A DNA stretch of 64,000 bases from VAZQ01 sp045811525 (GTDB lineage Bacteria; Pseudomonadota; Alphaproteobacteria; Rhizobiales; Xanthobacteraceae), in assembly GCA_045811525.1 (NCBI GenBank), contig JBJMTV010000036.1, forward strand, positions 1 to 64,000, written 5' to 3'. Below, piece by piece: positions 34,801 through 42,800 of the stretch (the first letter of the stretch is position 1; every line of letters begins with the position of its first letter). Made by a program: the position numbers and the translations under genes. The notes beneath the pieces were generated by a model that was given only the letters and a program-made list of their open reading frames with translations, was not told where the DNA came from and ran no database searches.

Positions 34801-35714
34801 ACGAGCTTCATGTTCGTCGCAGCCAATTCGCGGCTGAAGAACGCGCCAATCCGTTGCACGGCGCGGCGCGACTCCGGCACGAAGCGTGCGAACAGCGGCC
34901 AGACATGCGGCATGCGCCGCGCGATCTCGAGCTCCACCCGCGCGCCCGCCTCGCGCAGCCGCTCAGCCATGCGCACGGCGTCGTCGAGGAGGATTTCGTC
35001 ACTGCCGACCAAGATCAAGCTCGGCGGCAGACCGCGGAGATCACCAAAAAGCGGCGAGAGGTACGGGTGACGCGGATCGCCCGTCCCGACATAGTTGCGG
35101 GCCAATGTGAGCGTCTGCTGCGCCTTCAGCATCGGCTCAGCAGCAGCGTTGCGCGTGAAGGACGCGCCGGAAAGCGTAAGGTCGGTCCAGGGCGAGAGCG
35201 TCACCGCCGCTGCCGGCAATGCTGTGGCCTCCGCGCGCAACCGCAGTAACGTGGCAAACAGAAGCCCGCCACCCGCGGAATCGCCCATGATGCCGAGACG
35301 GGACGGCAGCGTGCCGGTGCTGAGCAACCAGCGGTAAGCAGCAACTGCATCATCGAGTGCAGCCGGAAAAGGATGCTCCGGGGCAAGACGATAGTCGATG
35401 CACAGGACGCGTGCGCGCGCCGCTGAGGCAATGCGCCAGGTGAAGTCGCGATAGTGTGACGGCGAGCCGAAGTTATAGGCTCCGCCATGCAAATGCAGAA
35501 TCATGCGGTCACTGCGCGATTGCGGCGTCCACACTTCCACTGCGTCGACCCCGCCCGCATCCACTCGCCGGCTTTGCGTGCCGCGCGGCGGATTGGGAAT
35601 CATGGCGTTTGCGCGTGCCAGGCGCGCCCGCAGCGCGGGGATGTCCGGCTCGTCTGATGACCTGCGCTTCGACCAGCGCAGCGCCAAACGCAGCAACTCG
35701 GCGCGCACGCTCAT
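34788..35714 (-). CDS. Alpha/beta hydrolase (HSL-like esterase)
   Basis: 308 residues from ATG 35712-35714, which overlaps the ATPase stop (ATGA); longer upstream frames are antisense-like. Motifs: MILHLHGGAYNFGS (oxyanion HGG), GDSAGGG nucleophile, SDEILLDD, MPHVWPLF with the catalytic His. The last residues (NMKLVLAP) and stop lie in the palindromic repeat. As the last gene of a transporter operon it may cleave an ester or lactone imported by that transporter; that is inference. Parent of the copy at 12539-13510. Confidence 0.88.
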   Translation of the reverse strand: MSVRAELLRLALRWSKRRSSDEPDIPALRARLARANAMIPNPPRGTQSRRVDAGGVDAVEVWTPQSRSDRMILHLHGGAYNFGSPSHYRDFTWRIASAARARVLCIDYRLAPEHPFPAALDDAVAAYRWLLSTGTLPSRLGIMGDSAGGGLLFATLLRLRAEATALPAAAVTLSPWTDLTLSGASFTRNAAAEPMLKAQQTLTLARNYVGTGDPRHPYLSPLFGDLRGLPPSLILVGSDEILLDDAVRMAERLREAGARVELEIARRMPHVWPLFARFVPESRRAVQRIGAFFSRELAATNMKLVLAP

Positions 35715-36291
35715 GATGCCACCGCGCGCAGCAGGCGTTCGTCCCTCTTGTTGCTTTGCAGCGTGAGCTGGATCGCCTCGCGCAAGGTCGCGTGCTCGCG
35801 CTTCTCCCATCGCTCGATGTGGATGTCCGCGAGCACTCGCGCCGGCTTGGCAAAGACGACGACGCGGTCGCCGACGCCGATCGCTTCCTCGAGCTGGTGC
35901 GTGATCAGGACGGCGGTGCTGCCGCATTCGCGCGCCAGCGCCAGGAACGTGTCACGCAGCTCCGCCGCCGTGACCTCGTCGAGGTGGCCGAATGCCTCGT
36001 CCGCCAGCAGAATGGTCGGCTGCAGCACGAACGCGCGTGCGATTGCCACGCGCTGGCGCATGCCGCCCGACAACTCGCGCGGATAGGCATGGGCAAAACT
36101 CTCGAGCCCGAGCCGCGTGAGCCAGGACATCGAGCGCTGCCGGCGCTCTGCCTCCGGCACCCCGGTGATCTCCAGCGGCAATTGCACGTTGTCGAGCGCC
36201 GAGCGCCACGGAAGCAGGCGATCCTGCTGGAACACGGTCGCGATCTGCCCGCGAAAATCGTCGAAGTCACCATAAGGCGTCTTGCTGCCGA
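34827..36291. repeat. Segmental duplication, copy 2 (parent)
   Basis: Matches 12623-14087 without net gaps. Here both genes are complete and in a sensible operon, so this is the source copy. Confidence 0.85.
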
Positions 36292-36511
36292 TGACGATCG
36301 ACCCGGCGCTCGGCCGGTCGAGGCCGATCATGATGTCGAAAAAGGTCGACTTGCCGCAGCCGGTCTGGCCGACGATGGCAACGACCTGACCCGGCGGGAT
36401 GCGCAGATCGAGGTTATCAATGGCGACCACCTCGGTGCCGGCATTGGCCTGGCGAAACACCTTGCGCAGCTGCCGCACCTCGATCTCCGGAGGAGCGCTC
36501 ATGCGCGCCAT
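35711..36511 (-). CDS. ABC transporter ATP-binding protein (nitrate/sulfonate/taurine type)
   Basis: 266 residues: Walker A VGQTGCGKSTFFD, Q-loop VFQQDRLLPWRSALDNVQLP, signature LSGGMRQRVAIARAFV, Walker B ILLADEAFGHLDE, H-loop VLITHQLEEAI. The start overlaps the permease end by 13 bases. Works with the permease and binding protein upstream in the same minus-strand operon (37262-38242, 36499-37272). Confidence 0.92.
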   Translation of the reverse strand: MARMSAPPEIEVRQLRKVFRQANAGTEVVAIDNLDLRIPPGQVVAIVGQTGCGKSTFFDIMIGLDRPSAGSIVIGSKTPYGDFDDFRGQIATVFQQDRLLPWRSALDNVQLPLEITGVPEAERRQRSMSWLTRLGLESFAHAYPRELSGGMRQRVAIARAFVLQPTILLADEAFGHLDEVTAAELRDTFLALARECGSTAVLITHQLEEAIGVGDRVVVFAKPARVLADIHIERWEKREHATLREAIQLTLQSNKRDERLLRAVAS

Positions 36512-37272
36512 CGCAACACGCGCCGCTCCACACGTGACAGCACCGCTTCCAAGACAAACAGCAGGACCACGAGAATCAAGGTCCAGGCGAAGACATCAGC
36601 CACCGAGAACAGCTCCTGCGCCACGGCGAGCTGATGACCAATGCCGGTCACCGCGCCGACGAGCTCGGCGATGGTGACGACGCGAATGGCGAGCGAGAGA
36701 TTGATCTTCCAGCTGGTGAGCAGATTGGGGAGGATCGCTGGAAACATGAGCTTGCTGAAATACTGGACCAGGGTCGGCCGGAACGAACGCATCATGCCGC
36801 GCAGCTCGGGCGAGACCGTCCGCATGGCATCAAGTGAATCGACCAGAAAGACCGGTCCACAGACGGCGATGAGCACGAAACAGATGCGAAACTCGACACC
36901 GCGGAACCAAAGCACCGCGAACAGGATCCACGACACCACGGGAACGGCCATGAACAGCCTGATCAGCGGGTGCAGCAGGTTTTCCACAAGCGCGGACCGA
37001 TACATGGCCGTGGCGAGCAACAAACCGAGCAGGAACGAGAGCACGAGCGCGCCGATGACACGCGCCACCGTCACGACGACGTCAATCGGCGTGATCGTCA
37101 ACAGGCTTTGGCCGATGCGAACTAAGCTCGGAATGGCGAAAGCGGGGATGCCCAAGTGCGGCGCAAGATGCGAAAGCACTTCCCACGCCAGGGCGAAGGC
37201 AATGAGCGAGAGTGCGGTCTGCGACGAGAATGCGCCGGCGAGCACGCCCTCTCGATACCCCTCAGGGTGCAT
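36499..37272 (-). CDS. ABC transporter permease (nitrate/sulfonate/taurine type)
   Basis: 257 residues from ATG 37270-37272 (MHPEGYREGVLAG). Six membrane segments and a BPD_transp_1 core with the ATPase-contact loop (MMRSFRPTLVQYFSKLMFPA). The start overlaps the binding-protein gene by 11 bases and the end overlaps the ATPase by 13, so the three are tightly coupled. Confidence 0.9.
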   Translation of the reverse strand: MHPEGYREGVLAGAFSSQTALSLIAFALAWEVLSHLAPHLGIPAFAIPSLVRIGQSLLTITPIDVVVTVARVIGALVLSFLLGLLLATAMYRSALVENLLHPLIRLFMAVPVVSWILFAVLWFRGVEFRICFVLIAVCGPVFLVDSLDAMRTVSPELRGMMRSFRPTLVQYFSKLMFPAILPNLLTSWKINLSLAIRVVTIAELVGAVTGIGHQLAVAQELFSVADVFAWTLILVVLLFVLEAVLSRVERRVLRWRA

Positions 37273-38242
37273 AAAAGATCTGCGGGTCCGGCATCTTCTG
37301 ATAGAAGCCCGCCTTGACCGCACGCTCCATCATGTCGGCAATGGAATTGCGCGTCGCCGTCTCCCACGCAGGCTGCACGGTCATCTGCAGGCGCTTGCTG
37401 TCGACCGCCGCTTTGAGGATTCCCGCGGGTAGCTTCGTGGTCTCGGTGGCGATCTTGTCCGCGGCATCCGTCTCCTGATGCAGAACATTGGCCACGTCCT
37501 GTAGCGCCGCGAGCAGCATTTTGGGGGCCCCCGGCACGCGGGTCACCGCGTCGGCACGGATCGCGGGCACGATCTCCCACCCATCCTGACCAGTGATCTC
37601 GCGCCATCCCTGCGCGCCATTGAAAATCATCTTCCAGCTCGGGTTCTGCCGGACGATGATGCTGGCGAGCGGCTCGATGACCAGCGCCGCCTCAACCCGG
37701 TCGGCCTCCAGCTGAGCACGCGCCACCGCGAAGTTGGCGTTCACGACGGTGATGTCCTTGCCCAGATCGATCCCTTTCGCGTTCGTGTAGATCTTGAGCA
37801 CCTGAAACTGCGAGCCGCCCATGTCTGCCGCGAGCTGCTTTCCCTTCAAATCGGCGAGCGACTTGATCTTGTCATCCTTGGCGAAGACGACGAGATCGGC
37901 GAGCGTGAAGCCGGTACCGAAAATGCGCACCGGCACGCCTTCCTGGTAGAGCTTCTGCAGGATCGTCGGGCCGCCGATCACCACCTCCGTCTCCCCGGTC
38001 GAGAATGCAGCGTAAAAGGCGGAGATCGATGGGTAAGCTTTGATGTCGAGCTCGAAGCCGTGCTTGGCATCCAAGCTGCGCGCCTTCATGATGTTCCACA
38101 CCAGAGGATTGAACACCGGCAGGGTCAGGCTCGACACGGTAATTTTTGGGCGTTGCTGGGCAAGCGACCCGCTGACGGCGAGCACGGCGATTGAGCAGGC
38201 GACTGCAAAAGCCGTGACGCAGCGGCGCAATAGCATCATCAT
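37262..38242 (-). CDS. ABC transporter substrate-binding protein (NMT1/TauA/SsuA type)
   Basis: 326 residues. Signal peptide over about the first 28 residues (AVACSIAVLAVSGSLAQQ). Landmarks: GFELDIKAYPSISAFYAAFS, EVVIGGPTILQKLYQEGVPV, LADLKGKQLAADMGG. First gene of a minus-strand transporter operon divergent from the UbiD-family gene, which suggests an aromatic or organosulfonate-like substrate; not provable from sequence. Confidence 0.9.
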   Translation of the reverse strand: MMMLLRRCVTAFAVACSIAVLAVSGSLAQQRPKITVSSLTLPVFNPLVWNIMKARSLDAKHGFELDIKAYPSISAFYAAFSTGETEVVIGGPTILQKLYQEGVPVRIFGTGFTLADLVVFAKDDKIKSLADLKGKQLAADMGGSQFQVLKIYTNAKGIDLGKDITVVNANFAVARAQLEADRVEAALVIEPLASIIVRQNPSWKMIFNGAQGWREITGQDGWEIVPAIRADAVTRVPGAPKMLLAALQDVANVLHQETDAADKIATETTKLPAGILKAAVDSKRLQMTVQPAWETATRNSIADMMERAVKAGFYQKMPDPQIFYAP

Positions 38243-38374
38243 CCGGTTTGCCTTTCACGCTTGCACCGGAGTGACTTAGCAGAAGTGCGCACCTTCCTCC
38301 AGCCGGTGACATCGACAAACAATGCCGTTAGAGAACGCGAGGCATCCGCGAACGCAGAAAGGCTGAGTGCGCTC

Positions 38375-39847
38375 ATGAATCGAAGCAACTTCGGCAACAT
38401 CACCTATGACGATCTGCGCGAGTGGCTTGCCCAGGCCGAACGGCTGGGCGAGGTGCGCACGGTGAAGGGCGCCAATTGCGACGAGGACATCGGCCTTGCT
38501 GCGGAGGCGGTGCTGCGCGCCGAGAACGGCCCCTGCGTCGTGTTCGAGGATATCGCCGAGTGCCCGAAAGGGTTTCGCCTGCTCATGAACGTGTTCGCCG
38601 GCACGCGGCGCAACATGACGCTCGGCTTCCCCGATCACCTCAGCAAGTGGGAGCTCAGCAACGCCTATCGCGAGGCCTATCTGCAGGAGCAGCGGGTGAT
38701 CCCGCACGAGATCGTCGATGATGGCCCGGTCCTCGAGAACGTCATGCTGGGCGACGAGGTCGACGTCACCAAGTTTCCCGCACCGAAATGGCATGAGAGG
38801 GATGGCGGCCATTACCTCGGCACCGGGACCTATACGATCACGCGCGATCCCGAGGAAAATTGGCTCAATGCCGGAGCCTATCGTGCGCAGGTGCATGACA
38901 AGAGGACGGTGGGGGTGGTGATGGCTGCGGGCCATCACGGCCGCATCCACCGCGACAAAGCCTTCAAGCGCGGGGAGCCCCTGCCCGCCGCCATGGTCAT
39001 CGGCGGCGACCCCGTCGCCTTCTTTTTCGGTGGGCTGGAGGCACCCTATGGAGTGTTCGAGCTCGACCTCGTGGGCGGTCTGCGCGGCCGCCCGGTGAAG
39101 ATGGTGCGCGGCAAGGTGACCGGGCTCCCCTTCCCGGCCAATGCGGAGATTGTGCTCGAAGGCTACATTCCTCCCGACCGCACCCACGCCGAGGGGCCGT
39201 TCGGCGAATGGACCGGCCACTATGCCGGCGGCGTGCGGGAAATTCCGGTGCTCGACATCAAGGCGATCTATCATCGCAACGATCCGATCGTCCTCGGTGT
39301 GCCGCCGATGGGCGGCGGGCCTGACGAGATGGCGCGCTATCGCGCCGTGATGCGTTCGGCCACCATCAAGCAGAACGTCACCAATGCCGGCGTGCCGGGC
39401 GTGCAGCAGGTGTGGTGCCACGAGGTGGGCGGTGCACGCATGTTCCACGCCATCTCGATCACGCAACGCTATCCCGGGCATTCGGTCCAGGCAGCGCATG
39501 TGGCCGCGCAATGCGGTGCTTCCGCCTATGCCTCGAAATACGTCGTGGTCGTCGACGATGATGTCGACGTGACCAACCTCGATCAGCTTCTGTGGGCGAT
39601 GCTCACGCGCAGCGACCCGAAAGAATCCATTCAGTTCATTACCGGCTCATGGGATTCGAGCGCCGATCCGGCGCTGCCGCCGGACCGCCGTGCCGCCGGC
39701 AACATGACCCACTCGGTCGCACTCATAGACGCTTGCAAGCCATGGCACTGGCGCGACAAGTTTCCCCCGACGAATGCGCCAAGCGCCGAGGTGACGCGCA
39801 AGGCGCGTGAGAGGTTTGGCTGGCTGCTCGACGGTAAAGACATATAG
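38375..39847 (+). CDS. UbiD family decarboxylase
   Basis: 490 residues from ATG 38375; an upstream ATG (38261) adds 38 poor residues. UbiD landmarks: YDDLREWLAQAERLGEVRTV, FPAPKWHERDGGHYLGTGTY, NAGAYRAQVHD, GLPFPANAEIVLEGYIPPD, EGPFGEWTGHYAGG (the conserved prFMN-site EGPFGE.TG), and the late YVVVVDDDVDVTNLDQLLWA. These enzymes reversibly decarboxylate aromatic or unsaturated acids with prenylated FMN; no UbiX partner lies in the window. Divergent from the NMT1-type transporter. Confidence 0.92.
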   Translation: MNRSNFGNITYDDLREWLAQAERLGEVRTVKGANCDEDIGLAAEAVLRAENGPCVVFEDIAECPKGFRLLMNVFAGTRRNMTLGFPDHLSKWELSNAYREAYLQEQRVIPHEIVDDGPVLENVMLGDEVDVTKFPAPKWHERDGGHYLGTGTYTITRDPEENWLNAGAYRAQVHDKRTVGVVMAAGHHGRIHRDKAFKRGEPLPAAMVIGGDPVAFFFGGLEAPYGVFELDLVGGLRGRPVKMVRGKVTGLPFPANAEIVLEGYIPPDRTHAEGPFGEWTGHYAGGVREIPVLDIKAIYHRNDPIVLGVPPMGGGPDEMARYRAVMRSATIKQNVTNAGVPGVQQVWCHEVGGARMFHAISITQRYPGHSVQAAHVAAQCGASAYASKYVVVVDDDVDVTNLDQLLWAMLTRSDPKESIQFITGSWDSSADPALPPDRRAAGNMTHSVALIDACKPWHWRDKFPPTNAPSAEVTRKARERFGWLLDGKDI

Positions 39848-40048
39848 CGGCGCTATCCGGCCGCTGGGCCAGGCCGAAAGGTCAATGCTTCTGTCCCATG
39901 GCTGTTCGTAGCAGGATGTTCGTCGCACGCATTGCGCCAAGCCTCGACACGGGGCAGTCTCTCATCAGCGCGGATGAGAAAGCCGTGCACCGTCCATTCA
40001 AGGCGGCAAGAGCAAACAAGCAGGTCGGCACGGGAGGGAGAGGACGAG

Positions 40049-41371
40049 ATGACCATTCGCAAGCGTCGCAACACATCGCCACCTGAGGCGGTGGCAGGAA
40101 ACGGCCTGGTGCATCGGCGGGCACTGCTCGGCCGCGGGCTCCTTCTTGCCGGGGCAGCGGGGACCGGGGCCGCCGGCACGCTGACCGGCGCGGCCGCCGA
40201 GCCGCTGCAGAACGACCCCTGGAGCCTCGCCATGGGCGACGTAGTGCCCCCCTATCAGGTGCCGTCAGCGTTCGAGAAGCAGGTCGTACGCACTCTCAGC
40301 AATCCCAAGCACGAATTTCGCAATTCACACGCCCGTACACCACACCACATGCTGCAGGGTACGGTGACGCCCAATGGTCTCTTTTTCACCATTGCTCATT
40401 CCGGGCTGCCCGAGATTGATCCGGCCCAGCACAAGCTCGTCATTCACGGGCTGGTCAAGCAGCCGCTCGAGTACACCGTGGAGTCGCTCTCGCGTTATCC
40501 AATGGTCTCGCGCATGCATTTCGTCGAATGCAGCGGCAACAGCGCACCGATGTTTTCGAACGAGCCCCTCCAGGCCACCGCGCAGGCGTTGCACGGGTTG
40601 TGCTCCAATGCCGAGTGGACCGGCGTGCTGCTTTCGACCTTGCTCGAGGAGACCGGCATCGACCCGACGGCAAAGTGGCTTCTTGCCGAGGGCGCAGATT
40701 CGTTGGCCCTCCACCGCAGCGTGCCGATGAAGAAGGCACTCGATGACGCGATGATCGCGCTCTACCAGAACGGCGAGCGCATCCAGCCCGGCAACGGCTA
40801 CCCGATGCGGCTGCTGCTGCCGGGCTACCAGGGCAACATGAACATCAAGCATGTGCGCCGGATCAAGCTGATCGATCAGCCGGCCATGAGCTTCTACGAA
40901 GCGAAGACCTACTCGCAACTCCTCCCCGACGGGAAAGCCTGGCTGTTCCACTTCGTGCAGGAGGTGAAGTCGTTCATCACGCACCCATCCCCTGGACACT
41001 CGCTGAAGGGCCCGGGATTCTATGAGATTTCCGGCATTGCCTATTCCGGCCTGGGCCGCATCTCGAAGGTGATGGTGTCAGCTGACGGCGGCAAGAGCTG
41101 GGCGGAAGCTGCATTGCAGGGTCCCGTGAACCCCAAGGCATTCACGCGCTTCCGCATGCCCTGGCATTGGGACGGGCAGCCCGTCGTGCTGCAGAGCCGC
41201 GCCTGGGACGAGTCGGGGGCGGTGCAGCCATTGCGTGCCGAGTTCGTCGCGGCGCGCGGCCAGACCTCACGCCCGGTCGCCAGCCCGCTCGCGTTTCCCA
41301 ACCAGCACTACAACAGCATCACCAGCTGGGGCATCGACAGCTCGGGAGGGATCAAGCATGTCTACGCGTAA
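40049..41371 (+). CDS. soxC: Sulfite dehydrogenase / SoxC-type molybdopterin protein
   Basis: 440 residues; GGGAGGGAGAGG precedes ATG 40049. A Tat leader is visible (HRRALLGRGLLLAGAAGTGA). The sulfite-oxidase fold follows with the molybdenum-ligand C161 in HFVECSGNSAP, the RLLLPGYQGNMNIKHVRRIK segment, then the dimerisation domain with GISGIAYSGLGRI-like EISGIAYSG. SoxC with SoxD oxidises sulfane sulfur or sulfite in the periplasm. No soxXYZAB genes are in this window. The end overlaps soxD by 14 bases. Confidence 0.9.
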   Translation: MTIRKRRNTSPPEAVAGNGLVHRRALLGRGLLLAGAAGTGAAGTLTGAAAEPLQNDPWSLAMGDVVPPYQVPSAFEKQVVRTLSNPKHEFRNSHARTPHHMLQGTVTPNGLFFTIAHSGLPEIDPAQHKLVIHGLVKQPLEYTVESLSRYPMVSRMHFVECSGNSAPMFSNEPLQATAQALHGLCSNAEWTGVLLSTLLEETGIDPTAKWLLAEGADSLALHRSVPMKKALDDAMIALYQNGERIQPGNGYPMRLLLPGYQGNMNIKHVRRIKLIDQPAMSFYEAKTYSQLLPDGKAWLFHFVQEVKSFITHPSPGHSLKGPGFYEISGIAYSGLGRISKVMVSADGGKSWAEAALQGPVNPKAFTRFRMPWHWDGQPVVLQSRAWDESGAVQPLRAEFVAARGQTSRPVASPLAFPNQHYNSITSWGIDSSGGIKHVYA

Positions 41372-41888
41372 GGCGCTTTGCGCCGCTGCACTGGCGCTGG
41401 TGTTTGCAACGGGTCCGGCTGGCAGCGAGACGCCGGGTCTCGGCAAATCCATCAGCGAGGCGGATATTGCCGCCTGGAACATCGACGTGCTGCCGGACGG
41501 CACTGGGCTCCCGCCGGGCAGCGGCACTCCCACGCAAGGAGCGCCGATCTTTTCCCAGAAGTGTGCGATGTGCCACGGCGAGAACGGGGTCAATCCTCCC
41601 CAAGGCATGACACCGATGGTCGGTATCAAAAGATTCGACCGCATCGACGCGCCGAAGACCGTCACCTACTACAAATATGCGACGACGCTGTTCGACGTGA
41701 TGCGCCGTTCCATGCCGTATCAAATGCCGAAGACGCTCACGAACGACGAGCTCTATGCGCTCAGCGCCTACATCCTCTCGCTTAACCAGATCATCGGCGA
41801 AAACGACGTGATGGACGCGAGCACTCTGCCCAAGGTGAAGATGCCGAATGCCGACAACTTCATCATCTGGGATCCCGGCCGCATCTAG
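41358..41888 (+). CDS. c-type cytochrome, SoxD-like electron acceptor of SoxC
   Basis: 176 residues from ATG 41358, inside the end of soxC. Signal peptide about residues 1-23 (ALCAAALALVFATGPAGS). One heme site C69-A-M-C72-H73 and a likely axial Met in MPYQMPKTL. The GKSISEADIAAWNIDVLPDG start is typical of SoxD/SorB partners. It has one heme and is short, unlike the two-heme, about 400-residue SoxD of Paracoccus. Accepts electrons from the molybdoprotein in the periplasm. Confidence 0.88.
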   Translation: MSTRKALCAAALALVFATGPAGSETPGLGKSISEADIAAWNIDVLPDGTGLPPGSGTPTQGAPIFSQKCAMCHGENGVNPPQGMTPMVGIKRFDRIDAPKTVTYYKYATTLFDVMRRSMPYQMPKTLTNDELYALSAYILSLNQIIGENDVMDASTLPKVKMPNADNFIIWDPGRI

Positions 41889-41970
41889 CGCGGAGTACCA
41901 TAGGCAGCCCCCGTCATAGCCGGGCATAGTGCGTCAAAGACGCTCGGGTTGGTGATCGGGGGCTGACGGC

Positions 41971-42753
41971 ATGGAGCTCGGACTCAAGGACAAGATCGCC
42001 CTCGTGACGGGCTCGAGCCGCGGCATCGGTCGCGCGGTCGCGCTCGCGCTCGCCACCGAGGGCTGCGACGTGATGTTGACCGGGCGCGACCAGCCGGCCC
42101 TCGAAGAGGTCGCCGCGACCGTCCGCAGGCTCGGCCGCAAGGCAGCAATCGCGGTGCTCGATCTGCGTGCCACCGACGCCCCCGCCCGCCTGGTCGAGGA
42201 GGTCAAGCGCGCGTACGGCCGTCTCGATGTTCTGGTGAACAATGCGGGAGCCACCAAGCGCGGCGATTTCTTTGCCCTGACCGATGACGATTGGCAGGAC
42301 GGCTATGCCTTGAAATTCTTTGCGCATGTGCGGCTCGCACGTGCTGCCTGGCCGCTCCTGAAGGAGCGGCGCGGCTCACTTGTGGCAATCGGCGGCACCA
42401 GTGGGCGCAAGCCGGAACGGAACTTCACCATCGGCAGCTCGGTGAACGCCGCAGTCGCCGCCTTCACCAAATGCCTCGCCGATCTCGGCAAGACCGACGC
42501 TGTGCAGGTCAATTGCATCCATCCGAGCCTCGTTGAAACCGAACGCCAGTGGCGCCGCATTCGCGCCGAGGTGGAACGCACCTGCGAGGACGAGGCGACG
42601 GTACGCGAGCGCTTCTGCCGCGAGGTTGGGATGAGGCGCTATGGCACGGTCGAGGATGTTGCCGATCTCGTGATATTCATCGTCTCTCGACGCGGGACCT
42701 GGATGCACGGCGCCACGATCGATCTTGATGGGGGCGAGATCCCGGTGCTCTGA
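41971..42753 (+). CDS. SDR family protein with substituted active site
   Basis: 260 residues. Rossmann start VTGSSRGIGRA (TGxxxGIG), NNAG, and C-terminal GATIDLDGG are normal for classical SDRs. The catalytic YxxxK is not: in GGTSGRKPERNFTIGSSVNA the positions expected for Tyr and Lys are Gly and Asn. A subgroup of SDRs shares this pattern, so it may be a non-redox or differently catalytic member. About 80 bases after the cytochrome gene, 47 bases before the flavoenzyme gene, probably co-transcribed with the latter. Confidence 0.88.
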   Translation: MELGLKDKIALVTGSSRGIGRAVALALATEGCDVMLTGRDQPALEEVAATVRRLGRKAAIAVLDLRATDAPARLVEEVKRAYGRLDVLVNNAGATKRGDFFALTDDDWQDGYALKFFAHVRLARAAWPLLKERRGSLVAIGGTSGRKPERNFTIGSSVNAAVAAFTKCLADLGKTDAVQVNCIHPSLVETERQWRRIRAEVERTCEDEATVRERFCREVGMRRYGTVEDVADLVIFIVSRRGTWMHGATIDLDGGEIPVL

Positions 42754-42800
42754 TAGAGCAACGCTTGCTCTTTCGCTCCGGCGTGACGCAATCCAAAGCC

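Noticed and set aside
38276..39511. 411-codon minus-strand frame
   Set aside because: Antisense to the UbiD-family gene; a GC-driven shadow.
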